From: Sphingomonas gei
Lineage (GTDB): Bacteria > Pseudomonadota > Alphaproteobacteria > Sphingomonadales > Sphingomonadaceae
Direction: 5' to 3'
NCBI RefSeq assembly: GCF_004792685.1
Contig: NZ_SRXT01000002.1
Location: forward strand, 558,001 to 622,000
DNA length: 64,000 nt
Shown here piece after piece: positions 36,958 through 45,484 of the stretch. The notes below the pieces were generated by a model. That model did not search any database and was not told the DNA's origin. It worked only from the letters and a program-made list of their open reading frames with translations. The first letter of the stretch is position 1; each line of letters begins with the position of its first letter. Made by a program: the position numbers and the translations under genes.

Positions 36958-38544
36958 TTACAGCGCGCGGAAGCGGAAATCCCGGAAGCGCGCCTCGCCT
37001 TCGCCGGCCGAATAGAGCCCCGGCCGCAGCATCAGGAAACCGCCACGGACATTGTGGTGATAGCCTGAGACTTCCATCCCCCGGTCGAACCGTTTCCACG
37101 TCTCGCCGCCGTCGCCGGAGGTGTGAAAGGAGATGATGTGGCGGTTGTTGGTCACCCGCATTCGCATCCGCCGGCCGTAGGGATTGGCGGGCCGGCCGCG
37201 CTCGATGCCATATTGGTGCGTGACGAAGCGCTTCTCGTCGAAGCCGAGCCCGCAATACAGCTTCTCGTCATAGAATAGCAGTAGGCCCGCGGTGCCGCCT
37301 GGCGCGATCTCCACGTCGCATTCGAACTGATAGGCCTGGTCGCCGGCGATCAGCAGGAGCGGGGAGGAACTGCTCGGCGCAATGCCGCTGGCCTTGAGCA
37401 CCAGCGCTTCGTCTTCCACGCGCTGGCGACGCGCCTCGTCGGGTACCGGCTTGAAGAAATTCCATTTGCTGCCGAGCAGTAGCGGCTTGCCGAAATTGTC
37501 CGAGAGTGGCTGGCCGTGGGGGAGGGCGCTGCCGCCCTTCGGCTTGCGGATCGGCTGCGACAAGTCGCCGCCCTTCATCCGGAACCAGCCGTCCCTGGTC
37601 CATTCGATCGGATCGAGCAGCGCCTGGCGGCCGAGCGTCCAATAGCCGTTCTCGAAGCCGTGATAGACCGACCACCAGCCGCCGTCGGGGCCCTCGACCA
37701 AGGAGGCGTGGCCGCGCGACCACCATTTCTCGGCCACGCTGGTGGTACGCACCAGCGGATTGGCCGGGCATTGTTCCCACGGCCCATGGATCGAGCGCGA
37801 CCGCGCGGCGATGACCATGTGCCCCGTCGGCGGTCCGGCAGTGCCGCCAACCGCGGTGATCATGTAGAACCACTCGCCGTGCCGGTGGATCTTGGGTCCT
37901 TCGGGAGAGAAGCCCTCGACGTCCCAGTCGTCGGGGTAGCGCCACGGATCATAGACATGTTCGACTTCGCCGACGGTGGAGAGTCCGTCGGCCGACAGGC
38001 GGATGCGGTCCCCGCCCGACAGGAACAGCCAGCGCGAGCCGTCTTCGCCGACTGCGTGACACGGATCGATATGGTTCGGCAGTCTGAGGTCTACGGGCTC
38101 ACTCCACGGCCCATCGATATGATCTGCCCAGATCACGAAGATCGCGTTCGGTTTCGCCTTGACCGGGATGTAGAGGAAATAGCGGCCGTCATGCTTTTCG
38201 AGGCTGACCGCCCAGACCGAGCCGATATTCTTCGTCAGCGCCGCCTTGCGCGGCTCCCAGTTCACCAGGTCGCGCGAATGCCAGATAGTGAGCCCCGGAT
38301 AGGAATCGAAGCTCGAGAAGGTCATGTAATAATCGCTGCCGTCCTTGAGGATGGAAGGGTCGGGATGATCGCCCGCGATCAGCGGATTGAGGAACGTGCC
38401 GTTGCCGAGATCGGCGATGCGCTGATTGTCGAAGCCGCGCTTCCAGTCCGGCAATGTCGCGGCCGCGGCCTCGCCGGGGCGGACAAAAGCCGCGGCGCTT
38501 CCCGCCAGCGCCACCGCGAACGCTTCCCGCCTGCTGATCGCCAT
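36958..38544 (-). CDS. glycoside hydrolase family 43, secreted
   Basis: A 528-residue GH43 enzyme. A twin-arginine-like signal (SRREAFAVALAGSAAAF) opens the chain. The five-bladed propeller starts at FLNPLIAGDHPDPSIL, with Asp62 as the catalytic base, and continues with DYYMTFSSF, HIDPCHAVGEDG, EGPKIHRHGEWFYMITAVGG (acid Glu) and a C-terminal beta-sandwich from about 340. Activity is probably on xylo- or arabino-oligosaccharides. A decayed TonB receptor lies directly upstream. Confidence 0.9.
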   Translation of the reverse strand: MAISRREAFAVALAGSAAAFVRPGEAAAATLPDWKRGFDNQRIADLGNGTFLNPLIAGDHPDPSILKDGSDYYMTFSSFDSYPGLTIWHSRDLVNWEPRKAALTKNIGSVWAVSLEKHDGRYFLYIPVKAKPNAIFVIWADHIDGPWSEPVDLRLPNHIDPCHAVGEDGSRWLFLSGGDRIRLSADGLSTVGEVEHVYDPWRYPDDWDVEGFSPEGPKIHRHGEWFYMITAVGGTAGPPTGHMVIAARSRSIHGPWEQCPANPLVRTTSVAEKWWSRGHASLVEGPDGGWWSVYHGFENGYWTLGRQALLDPIEWTRDGWFRMKGGDLSQPIRKPKGGSALPHGQPLSDNFGKPLLLGSKWNFFKPVPDEARRQRVEDEALVLKASGIAPSSSSPLLLIAGDQAYQFECDVEIAPGGTAGLLLFYDEKLYCGLGFDEKRFVTHQYGIERGRPANPYGRRMRMRVTNNRHIISFHTSGDGGETWKRFDRGMEVSGYHHNVRGGFLMLRPGLYSAGEGEARFRDFRFRAL

Positions 38545-38594
38545 TCTGTCCTCTTTCAGTTTAGTGCGAAGGGCTGATTGCGCGCGACGCCCCC

Positions 38595-38990
38595 GATCAG
38601 AAGCGGAAGCGAACGCGGGCGCGAAAGATCCGCCCGAGCTGGCATATTGGGTGACGGCGTTCTGCCCCTCATAGGCATAACGGTCGCTGGTCTGGTTGGT
38701 GAGGTTGAGCCCTTCGAGGGTGAGCCGACACCCAGTTGGTGAAGTTGAAGCTCATCGACGCATCGTGAGGGGTCGGATTGGGATGATACCCGGGCTGCAC
38801 GAGCCTGCCGCGATCGGTTAGGAGGTGCCGTAGCCCTTGCGCTGCGCAACCCAGACGCGCGCCCGGAAGAGCTCGCCCTCATGATAAAGCGTCGCATTGA
38901 CCGCGTCGGGCGAGACGCCGAGGAACGGGCCCTTGGCGGTGGTCCGCGGCCCGTGCGCAGAATGGGTGCGATGGTGTTCATCTTGATCAT
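38595..38990 (-). pseudogene. TonB-dependent receptor remnant
   Basis: Minus-strand pieces in different frames read GPFLGVSPDAVNATLYHEGELFRARV, then SMSFNFTNW, NLTNQTSDRYAYEGQNAVTQYASSG and finally RIFRARVRFRF before a stop at 38595. These are the last barrel strands of a TonB-dependent receptor, broken by frameshifts and a stop (38818). At the other end an ATG at 38990 behind GGAGGGGGCA starts MIKMNTIAPIL, possibly the old start, so most of the gene was lost from the middle. It was probably the uptake partner of the adjacent GH43. Confidence 0.75.
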
Positions 38991-39132
38991 TGCCCCCTCC
39001 CGTTTGCCGGGCGCCGCAATCCCCTGCGGCCCTCCCGTCGGCATTGATCCCTGAGGACGAGCGCGTGGCTTCGCCGCGCGACCACTGTTGTTCGCCTCCC
39101 TTTCGCCGCCTTTGCGGCCATCTGTCCAGATA

Positions 39133-39144
39133 GACACCGGTATC
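39133..39144. promoter_or_regulatory. LacI-like palindrome upstream of the receptor remnant
   Basis: GACACCGGTATC is a 12-bp near-perfect palindrome with a central CCGG, the style of LacI-family operators in front of sugar-uptake TonB receptors. It lies about 140 bases before the remnant's putative start. No LacI gene is in the window; assignment is by resemblance only. Confidence 0.3.
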
Positions 39145-39197
39145 ATCTGTTCCGTTTGAACGCACGGGGGCGATCGTCGCGAATCAAAAAAGATCGG

Positions 39198-39890
39198 TCA
39201 GGGCCTGGGCGGGGGGCGCAGCGTTGACCGCCATTTGCGGCGGAGCGCGCGGGGATCCGTGGGGATGCGGTCAGCGAGAAATATCACTGCGTTGATGCGG
39301 TCGAGCCGGAAGGTGCGGAAATCCTCGCGAAGTTCGCACCAGCCGATGAGTACGCGGACCGAATCCATGTAGCCGATCACCAACGGCCATAGAGTACGAT
39401 CGGTCTCGCGGCCTGAGGGATCGGTGTAGCGGATGGCGATCTTGCGTGCGGCGCGGATCGCGTTGCGCAGCGCGCCGGCGTCGACGCGGTCGGCGGCTGA
39501 CTCCCACGCAGGCGGCGTGCGCGCCGAAGGATCCTCGAGGGACCCGCGCATGTCCTCGGGCAGCACAGCGGCAAGCTTGGCGAGCACGTCGCGCGCGGCG
39601 CGGACGAGCGCGGGATCGGCATGGCCTGCCACCCATTGCACGCCCAGCGCCACGGCGTCGATTTCGTCGGCAGTGAACATCAGCGGGGGAAGGTCGAAAC
39701 CGGTATCTAGGACATAGCCGATCCCTGCCTCCCCGCGGATCGGGACGCGCTGGCCGATCAGCGCGGCGATGTCGCGATAGACCGACCGCTTCGACGTCTC
39801 GAGTTCCTCGGCGATGGTATCGGCCGTCACCGGGCGCGACGACCGGCGCAGGATCTGGACGATCTGGAAGAGGCGGTCGGCCTTGCGCAT
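39198..39890 (-). CDS. YafY-type HTH/WYL transcriptional regulator
   Basis: A 230-residue regulator: HTH_11 domain (RLFQIVQILRRSSRPVTADTIAEELETSKRSVYRDIAALI) followed by a WYL domain (IRYTDPSGRETDRTLWPLVIGYMDSVRVLIGWCELREDFRTFRLDRI). ATG 39890 is the start that preserves the HTH. A perfect 17-bp inverted repeat lies in the 86-base gap to the divergent GFA gene and likely binds it. Confidence 0.92.
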   Translation of the reverse strand: MRKADRLFQIVQILRRSSRPVTADTIAEELETSKRSVYRDIAALIGQRVPIRGEAGIGYVLDTGFDLPPLMFTADEIDAVALGVQWVAGHADPALVRAARDVLAKLAAVLPEDMRGSLEDPSARTPPAWESAADRVDAGALRNAIRAARKIAIRYTDPSGRETDRTLWPLVIGYMDSVRVLIGWCELREDFRTFRLDRINAVIFLADRIPTDPRALRRKWRSTLRPPPRP

Positions 39891-39900
39891 CGAAAGCCTT

Positions 39901-39946
39901 TTACTGCCATGCTGCTGACACCATGCTGGCAGCAGCATGGCAGTAA
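39901..39946. promoter_or_regulatory. 17-bp perfect inverted repeat, probable WYL-regulator operator
   Basis: TTACTGCCATGCTGCTG at 39901-39917 is exactly complementary to CAGCAGCATGGCAGTAA at 39930-39946. The 12-base spacer contains a further CCATGCTGG. It lies between divergent regulator and GFA genes. Confidence 0.7.
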
Positions 39947-39976
39947 GTCGAGCCTCGCAATCGAGGGAGACAGACG

Positions 39977-40381
39977 ATGCAGAAGACTTATCACGGCAGC
40001 TGCCATTGCGGCGCGGTGCGTTTCGAGGCCGAGATCGACCTCGCTGCGGGGACGGGCAAATGCAATTGCTCGATCTGCACCAAAAGGCGCAATTGGGGGG
40101 CGCTGCTCAAGCCCGAGGCGTTTCGGCTGCTCAGCGGCGAAGACGCGCTCAGCGACTATTCGTTCGGCACCGGGCAGGGCAGCCATCGCTTCTGCAGCAA
40201 TTGCGGCTGCGCGCCGTTCAGCCGGGGCGACGTGCCCGAGATCGGCGGGGCGTTCGTCTCGGTGCAATTGGGATCGCTCGACGATGCCACCGACGAAGAA
40301 CTTGCCGCTGCGCCGGTGCATTACAGCAACGGCCGGGACAATGATTGGCGAAACCCGCCCGCAGTGACCAGCTACCTCTAG
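39977..40381 (+). CDS. GFA-family (CENP-V/GFA domain) protein
   Basis: A 134-residue zinc protein of the glutathione-dependent formaldehyde-activating-like family. Zinc ligands are visible as C9-x-C11 (GSCHCGAVRF), C29/C31/C34 (CNCSIC) and C73/C76 (FCSNCG). Most family members are not formaldehyde enzymes; role unknown. It starts after GAGGGAGACAGACG, divergent from the WYL regulator, and overlaps nnrD by 4 bases at the stops. Confidence 0.9.
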   Translation: MQKTYHGSCHCGAVRFEAEIDLAAGTGKCNCSICTKRRNWGALLKPEAFRLLSGEDALSDYSFGTGQGSHRFCSNCGCAPFSRGDVPEIGGAFVSVQLGSLDDATDEELAAAPVHYSNGRDNDWRNPPAVTSYL

Positions 40382-41256
40382 CTGGCGGCGGCGAGCAGCC
40401 GGGGGATCTCGCCGAGCAGTTCGCGGCCGAGAAAGCCGAGCGGGCCGATGCGTTCGGCGAGGCGGCGGCCTGCTTCGCCGTGGAGCCATACGCCCCAGGC
40501 GGCGGCGATCCGCGGCGGCGCACCGCGCGCCAGCAGTCCGCCGATGATCCCGGCGAGCACGTCGCCCGAGCCCCCGGTGGCGAGCCCCGGCCCGCCGCCG
40601 GGATAGCGCAGCAGCGCTTCGCCGGGGCAGGCGACCCAGGTCTCCGGGCCTTTCAGCAGCACGGGGGTATTGAAGCGCCGCGCCGCTTCCTGCGCAAGCC
40701 CGGCCGGATCGTCTTCGATCCGCGCGGGGTCGCAGCCCATCAACCGGATCATCTCTCCGGGATGCGGGGTGAGCACGATTCGCCCGTCATGCCCCCGGAC
40801 CGCCTCGGTCAATTCCGTGGCGCCGGCGATCATCGCCGCGTCGAGCACGATCGCGCGCGACGCGCAGGGGTGGGCGAGGACCGCCTTGAGGACCGACTCC
40901 GCCGGCGCCTCCGCGCCGGTGCCCGGGCCGAGGACCAGTGCGTCGCAGCGCTCGAGATAGTCTGCGAGCACGGTGCCGGCATCGTCGCCGAGCTCGCCGG
41001 CGGGGTTGGCGGGAAGCGGATAGACCGCGGCTTCGGGGACGAGCACGCCGAGCTGTATCGCGACGCGCGCGACCGTGGCGAGCTGGAGTTTGCCCGCGCC
41101 GGCACGCAGCGCCGCCTCGCCAGTGAGCTGCAGCGCGCCCGGCACGGTCTCCGAACCGCCGGCGACGAGCACGCGCCCGCGGCTGTTCTTGTCGGTGTCG
41201 GCGCCCGGCGCGGGGACCGGGTGCGCAGCGAGCCAGCTGGTGTCGAGCGGCATCAT
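40378..41256 (-). CDS. nnrD: ADP-dependent NAD(P)H-hydrate dehydratase
   Basis: A 292-residue ribokinase-fold enzyme that repairs NAD(P)HX. Motifs: GRVLVAGGSETVPGALQLTGEAALRAGAGKL, LGPGTG, VLTPHPGEMIRLMG, and the nucleotide site GLATGGSGDVLAGIIGGLLARG. It is the stand-alone dehydratase; the epimerase domain fused to it in many bacteria is absent. Its ATG overlaps the stop of the phosphatase gene. Confidence 0.92.
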   Translation of the reverse strand: MMPLDTSWLAAHPVPAPGADTDKNSRGRVLVAGGSETVPGALQLTGEAALRAGAGKLQLATVARVAIQLGVLVPEAAVYPLPANPAGELGDDAGTVLADYLERCDALVLGPGTGAEAPAESVLKAVLAHPCASRAIVLDAAMIAGATELTEAVRGHDGRIVLTPHPGEMIRLMGCDPARIEDDPAGLAQEAARRFNTPVLLKGPETWVACPGEALLRYPGGGPGLATGGSGDVLAGIIGGLLARGAPPRIAAAWGVWLHGEAGRRLAERIGPLGFLGRELLGEIPRLLAAAS

Positions 41257-42023
41257 CCGCGCGGCCCGACCAGCGCGTCGGGGGCGGATGTGGTTTCCGC
41301 GGCGGGATCTTCGTCGCTCGGCGCGGTGACATTGTAGCGGACGAGGGCCAGCCCGCCGTCCTTGCCGGCCTTCGGATCATGGGCATATTCGGTGATCGAG
41401 CAATTGGCGACGTCGCCCTCCTGGTCGATCGCCAGGATCTCGGCCTCGGACAAATTCTCGATGATGTAGCGCAGGCACAAGACCACTACCTGGTGCGCGA
41501 CGATCATCACGTCACGCCCGGCATAATGGAGCGACACGGTGTCCATCAGCGAGCGCAGCCGGAAGATCACGTCGCACCAGCTCTCGCCGCCCGGCGGTCG
41601 GTGGTAGAATTTGCCGAGCAGCCGGCGGAACTCGGCCTGTTCGGGCTGGACCGCGCGGATGCCCGCGGTGGTCAGCCCGTCAAGGATACCGAACTCTTTC
41701 TCGCGCAGCCGCTCATCGGCGCAGATGCTCTCGTCCGGCTCGGCGCCGCCGGCGTCGCGGAACTGCCGCGCGGTCTCGCGGGCGCGGGCATAAGGCGAGC
41801 ACAGGATCACGTCGGGTCGGCCATTGCCCTCGCCGCGCGCAAACCAGTGGCCGAGCGCCTGGGCCTGGGCATAGCCGAGCTCGGACAGCGGCACGTCGAC
41901 GTCGCGGATATCGATCGCGATGCGATGCTCGCCCGATTCATGGGCGAGGTCGCGCGCGACGTTGCCCGCGCTCTGGCCGTGGCGGACGAGCCACAAGCGG
42001 GCGGGCCAGCGATTGGTCGTCAT
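41253..42023 (-). CDS. histidine phosphatase family protein
   Basis: A 256-residue phosphoglycerate-mutase-fold phosphatase with the RHG motif at residues 14-16 (WLVRHGQSAGN), the second arginine in CSPYARARETA, the acid residue in LREKEFGILDGLT and the second catalytic His in VMIVAHQVVVLCL. A C-terminal tail of about 40 residues exceeds the domain. It overlaps nnrD by 4 bases. Substrate unknown. Confidence 0.9.
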   Translation of the reverse strand: MTTNRWPARLWLVRHGQSAGNVARDLAHESGEHRIAIDIRDVDVPLSELGYAQAQALGHWFARGEGNGRPDVILCSPYARARETARQFRDAGGAEPDESICADERLREKEFGILDGLTTAGIRAVQPEQAEFRRLLGKFYHRPPGGESWCDVIFRLRSLMDTVSLHYAGRDVMIVAHQVVVLCLRYIIENLSEAEILAIDQEGDVANCSITEYAHDPKAGKDGGLALVRYNVTAPSDEDPAAETTSAPDALVGPRG

Positions 42024-42093
42024 GCGGGGGGTCTCGTCAAGAACATGGCGAGGTAATGCGAAAGCGGCGGGGGTGTTCCCGATCTCCCTGGAT

Positions 42094-43041
42094 CTAGGCC
42101 CCGGCAGCCGTCAGCCGGTCGAGCTGCTCGCGGGTCAACTCCACCTCCCAGGCCCCGACCAGTTCATCGAGCTGCGCGATGCTCGTCGCGCTGGCGATCG
42201 GCGCAGTGACGCCGTCCTGCGCGGCGAGCCAGGCCAGGGCGATCTGCGCGAGGCTGGCGCCGGTCTCGGCAGCGACTTCGTCCATCGCCGCGAGCACCGC
42301 GCCGCCCTTGCCGTCGAGCAGCGCCGCCATCCGGCCGCCGCGGACGCTTTTGCCGAAATCGGCTTCGCTGCGATATTTGCCGGTGAGGAACCCCGAAGCG
42401 AGCCCGTAATAAGGGATAACGCCGATATTGTGCGTCACGCACAGATCCTGGAGCTCGCCTTCGAACTTGTGGCGGCTGACCAGATTATATTCGGGCTGGA
42501 GCACGCGGTAATGCGGCAGCCCCTCGCGCGTCGCCACGTCGAGCGCGGACTTGAGCCGCATCGCATGGAAGTTGGAGGCGCCGAGCGCGCGAACCTTGCC
42601 CGCCTTGATCAGCCTGTCGAAAGCGGCGAGCACTTCCGCCTGCGGCACATCCTCGTCGTCCTGATGTGCGAAATACAAGTCGATCGTATCCACGCCGAGC
42701 CGCGCCAGCGAAGCCTCAGCCGCAGCGGCGATGCGTGCCGGAGCGAGCTTGCTGCCGCCTTCACCGTCGAGCATGCCGACCTTGGTGGCGATCAGCACCT
42801 TGTCGCGCTTGCCCGAACTGCGCAGCCATTCGCCGATGATGCTCTCGGATTCGCCGCCCCGATGCGCGGGTACCCATGCCGAATAGACGTCGGCGGTGTC
42901 GATCATCGCGCCGCCCGCATCGACGAAGCGGTCGAGGATCCGGAAGCTGGCCGCCTTGTCGGCGGTCCAGCCGAAGACATTGCCGCCGAGCACGAGCGGC
43001 GGTGTCATCAGCCCGCTGGCGCCGAGTTCGCGTGTGGTCAT
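42094..43041 (-). CDS. aldo/keto reductase
   Basis: A 315-residue NADPH-dependent oxidoreductase with the catalytic tetrad in view: Asp48 (AMIDTADVY), Tyr53, Lys in VLIATKVG and His in IDLYFAHQDD. The C-terminus carries the coenzyme loop (APIASATSIAQLDELVGA). It belongs to the YghZ/YajO-like group. Its ATG overlaps the stop of a 53-residue lipoprotein gene, indicating coupled translation. Confidence 0.92.
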   Translation of the reverse strand: MTTRELGASGLMTPPLVLGGNVFGWTADKAASFRILDRFVDAGGAMIDTADVYSAWVPAHRGGESESIIGEWLRSSGKRDKVLIATKVGMLDGEGGSKLAPARIAAAAEASLARLGVDTIDLYFAHQDDEDVPQAEVLAAFDRLIKAGKVRALGASNFHAMRLKSALDVATREGLPHYRVLQPEYNLVSRHKFEGELQDLCVTHNIGVIPYYGLASGFLTGKYRSEADFGKSVRGGRMAALLDGKGGAVLAAMDEVAAETGASLAQIALAWLAAQDGVTAPIASATSIAQLDELVGAWEVELTREQLDRLTAAGA

Positions 43042-43199
43042 TGCTGGATCCCGTTGTCGGCGAAGGTCGCATTGATGTCGGTCGCCGCTGCCGCCGCGTT
43101 GAGCTGGCGGGCCTCGTCGGCGCTGGTTCCGCTATCGTCGCCGGACCCGCCGCAGCCGGCCAGCGCGAAGAACAGCAGCAGCGGCAGACCGCGCCTCAC
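43038..43199 (-). CDS. tiny lipoprotein, 53 residues
   Basis: A GTG-started frame: VRRGLPLLLFFALAGCGGSG followed by an Asp/Ala/Asn-rich tail. The lipobox ALAGC places the modified Cys at residue 16, leaving about 38 residues in the periplasm. GTG overlaps the stop of the upstream lipoprotein gene (GTGA) and its own stop overlaps the AKR start (ATGA), which argues that it is a real gene despite its length. Function unknown. Confidence 0.7.
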   Translation of the reverse strand: MRRGLPLLLFFALAGCGGSGDDSGTSADEARQLNAAAAATDINATFADNGIQQ

Positions 43200-43429
43200 T
43201 CCTCGATCTCGTTGCCGGCGTCGGCGGCATTGCCCTCATATGAGTTTTCGGCTTGGGTGAAGGCGGATTCGGTGGCGGCATCGGCGGCGTTCACGTCGCT
43301 CACCGCTTCGCCCATCGTGTTGCTGTCGCCGCTGATCGTCTCATTGGCTTCGGCCGCCTCGTTCTTCGCGCCGCTGCAGGCACTGACTGCGAGCAAGGCG
43401 ACGGGGAGGAGGAGCAGGGTCTTGCGCAT
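43196..43429 (-). CDS. small Asn/Ala-rich lipoprotein, 77 residues
   Basis: MRKTLLLLPVALLAVSACSG is a signal with lipobox AVSAC (Cys18). The mature 60 residues are acidic and rich in Ala, Asn, Glu and Asp (EAAEANETISGDSNTMGEA...). The start follows GAGGATGAATTC. It is the first of three overlapping genes ending in the aldo/keto reductase and is similar in composition to the next lipoprotein, so they may be paralogous. Confidence 0.75.
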   Translation of the reverse strand: MRKTLLLLPVALLAVSACSGAKNEAAEANETISGDSNTMGEAVSDVNAADAATESAFTQAENSYEGNAADAGNEIEE

Positions 43430-43497
43430 GAATTCATCCTCTTGTTCGATGGGCAAGGGCTAGCCAGCGGCAGCCCGGCGCGCAACTGCGTTGACCT

Positions 43498-43519
43498 GAT
43501 ATAAAGATATCTTTATATC
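43498..43519. promoter_or_regulatory. perfect 22-bp palindrome before the SahR-like gene
   Basis: GATATAAAGAT followed directly by its exact reverse complement, an AT-rich site in GC-rich DNA, 11 bases before the regulator's ATG. A further partial copy (TATATCTATAATC) follows. Position and symmetry suit autoregulation by the ArsR-type protein and control of the metF-metH operon. Confidence 0.75.
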
Positions 43520-43529
43520 TATAATCGAC

Positions 43530-44483
43530 ATGGTCCAGGCTCTCGCCATCTTCCGCGCTCTCGCCGACTCCACGCGGCTGCGCATCGTCGCGTTGCTGCG
43601 CGCGATGGAGCTGTCGGTGGGCGAGCTCGCCCAGGTGCTCGGGCAGAGCCAGCCACGCGTCAGCCGGCACGTGAAGATCCTGTGCGACGCCGGGCTGGTC
43701 GAGCGGCGGAAGGAAGGCAGCTGGGTGTTCGTCGCATTGGGCGCGCAAGCCAAGGTTCAGCCGATTCTCGCCGCGCTCGACAGCTGGGACGAGGCCGATC
43801 ACTGGACCGTCGCCGACGAGGCGCGGTTGGCGGCGGTGCGCGCCGATCGAGCCAGCGCCGCGGCCGAATGGTTCGAGGCGAATGCCGGCGAATGGGACGC
43901 GATCCGTTCGCTCCATGTCGCCGAGAGCGAAGTCGAGGCGGCGATGGCCCGGGCGCTGGGCGATACCAGGCTGGGGTGCCTGATCGACATCGGCACCGGC
44001 ACCGGCCGGATGCTCGAATTGTTCGCGCCGCTTGCCGAGCAGGCGCTGGGGATCGATCGTTCGTCCGAGATGCTGCGGCTGGCCCGCGCCAAGCTTTCCG
44101 AGCGCGGGCTTACCAATGCCGAATTGCGGCAGGCGGATCTATATGCGCTGCCACTCGGCGATGGCGGGGCCGACGCGGCTATATTGCATCATGTGCTCCA
44201 TTTCGCGCAGCAGCCGGGCGCGGCGATCGGCGAGGCGGCGCGGGTGTTGAGCGACGGCGGGCGGCTGCTCATCGTCGATTTCGCGCCGCACGATCGCGAG
44301 GATCTGCGGGCACGCGATGCGCATAGCCGATTGGGCTTTTCGGACGAGCAGATCCTCGGCTGGTTCGCCAATGGCGGGCTCGCGCCGGTTTTGGTCGAGA
44401 CGCTCGAAGGCGGGGAGTTGACGGTGAAATTGTGGCTGGGTCGCAAGACCGGCGAGAAATTGAAGGAAGTGAAGGCGGCATGA
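43530..44483 (+). CDS. ArsR-methyltransferase fusion regulator, SahR-like
   Basis: A 317-residue protein with an N-terminal ArsR winged helix (about 5-75: FRALADSTRLRIVALLRAMELSVGELAQVLGQSQPRVSRHVKILCDAGLVERRKEG) and a C-terminal SAM-binding Rossmann domain (LIDIGTGTGRMLELFAPLAEQALGIDRSSEML). This architecture is that of SahR, a regulator of the methionine/SAM cycle that senses S-adenosylhomocysteine. The metF start overlaps its stop (ATGA) and metH follows, supporting this role. A perfect palindrome overlaps its promoter. Confidence 0.88.
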   Translation: MVQALAIFRALADSTRLRIVALLRAMELSVGELAQVLGQSQPRVSRHVKILCDAGLVERRKEGSWVFVALGAQAKVQPILAALDSWDEADHWTVADEARLAAVRADRASAAAEWFEANAGEWDAIRSLHVAESEVEAAMARALGDTRLGCLIDIGTGTGRMLELFAPLAEQALGIDRSSEMLRLARAKLSERGLTNAELRQADLYALPLGDGGADAAILHHVLHFAQQPGAAIGEAARVLSDGGRLLIVDFAPHDREDLRARDAHSRLGFSDEQILGWFANGGLAPVLVETLEGGELTVKLWLGRKTGEKLKEVKAA

Positions 44484-45397
44484 GCATCGTGGACCCGCTG
44501 GCGGCGCCGCTGTTCGCGGACGTGGCCGGCGATATCGAAGTGAGCTTCGAATTCTTCCCGCCCAAGACCGAGAAGATGGAAGAGACTTTGTGGGAGTCGA
44601 TCCAGACATTGTCGCCCTTGGCGCCGCGCTTCGTCAGCGTCACCTATGGCGCGGGCGGAACGACGCGCGAGCGGACGCACAACACAGTGGCGCGGATCGC
44701 GCGCGAGACCGGGATCCCGGCCGCGGCGCACCTGACCTGCGTCGAGGCGACGCGCGAGGAGATCGATCAGGTTGCCGAGGAATATTGGGCGGCGGGCGTG
44801 CGCCACATCGTCGCGCTGCGCGGCGACCCGCCGCGGGCGGGCGAGAGATTCCAGTCGCATCCGGGTGGGTATGAGAATGCCGCGGCGCTGGTGGCGGGGC
44901 TGAGCAAGCTCCATCCGTTCGAAATCTCGGTCGCCGCTTACCCCGAATGTCATCCGGATTCGGCCAACCCGACGGCTGATCTCGATAATCTCAAGGCCAA
45001 GATCGATGCCGGCGCGACACGCGCGATCACGCAGTTCTTCTTCGAGCCTGAGACCTTCTTCCGCTTCCGCGACGATGCCGCCAAAGCCGGGATCGCTGCC
45101 GAGATCGTGCCGGGGATCATGCCGGTGATGAACTTTGCCAGCGTCCAGCGGATGTCGGCGATGTGCGGCACCGCGGTGCCGGCGTGGATGGGCAAATTGT
45201 TCGAAGGCCTCGACGAGCATCCCGCGGCGCGGCAACTGGTGGCGGCGACGCTGACCGCGGAGCTGTGCCGGAAACTCTATGCCGGCGATGTCCGGCAATT
45301 CCACTTCTACACGCTCAACCGCGCCGAATTGAGCTACGCGATCTGCCACTTGCTCGGGCTGCGGCCGAAGGTCGGCGCGGAACTGGTGGCGGCATAG
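44480..45397 (+). CDS. metF: methylenetetrahydrofolate reductase
   Basis: A 305-residue TIM-barrel flavoenzyme making 5-methyl-THF for methionine synthase. Motifs: VSFEFFPPKTEKMEETLW, FVSVTYGAGGTTRERTH, AAHLTCVEATREEI, IVALRGDPP, AAYPECHPDS and TQFFFEPETFFRFRD. ATG 44480 overlaps the regulator stop. A long inverted repeat separates it from metH. Confidence 0.96.
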   Translation: MSIVDPLAAPLFADVAGDIEVSFEFFPPKTEKMEETLWESIQTLSPLAPRFVSVTYGAGGTTRERTHNTVARIARETGIPAAAHLTCVEATREEIDQVAEEYWAAGVRHIVALRGDPPRAGERFQSHPGGYENAAALVAGLSKLHPFEISVAAYPECHPDSANPTADLDNLKAKIDAGATRAITQFFFEPETFFRFRDDAAKAGIAAEIVPGIMPVMNFASVQRMSAMCGTAVPAWMGKLFEGLDEHPAARQLVAATLTAELCRKLYAGDVRQFHFYTLNRAELSYAICHLLGLRPKVGAELVAA

Positions 45398-45399
45398 CC

Positions 45400-45477
45400 G
45401 TCATCCGGGCGAAGCCGGGATCTGGTGCCGCGAGTGCACGCCAAGATTAGGGAGGTCCCGGCTTTCGCCGGGATGAC
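45400..45477. repeat. long inverted repeat between metF and metH
   Basis: An outer arm GTCATCCGGGCGAAGCCGGGA (45400-45420) pairs with 45456-45477 (TCCCGGCTTTCGCCGGGATGAC) across about 35 bases, with one bulge. It belongs to the CCGGCGAAG/CTTCGCCGG family seen again at 46535 and 49291. The metH start lies 8 bases after it. Confidence 0.85.
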
Positions 45478-45484
45478 GAAAGAT

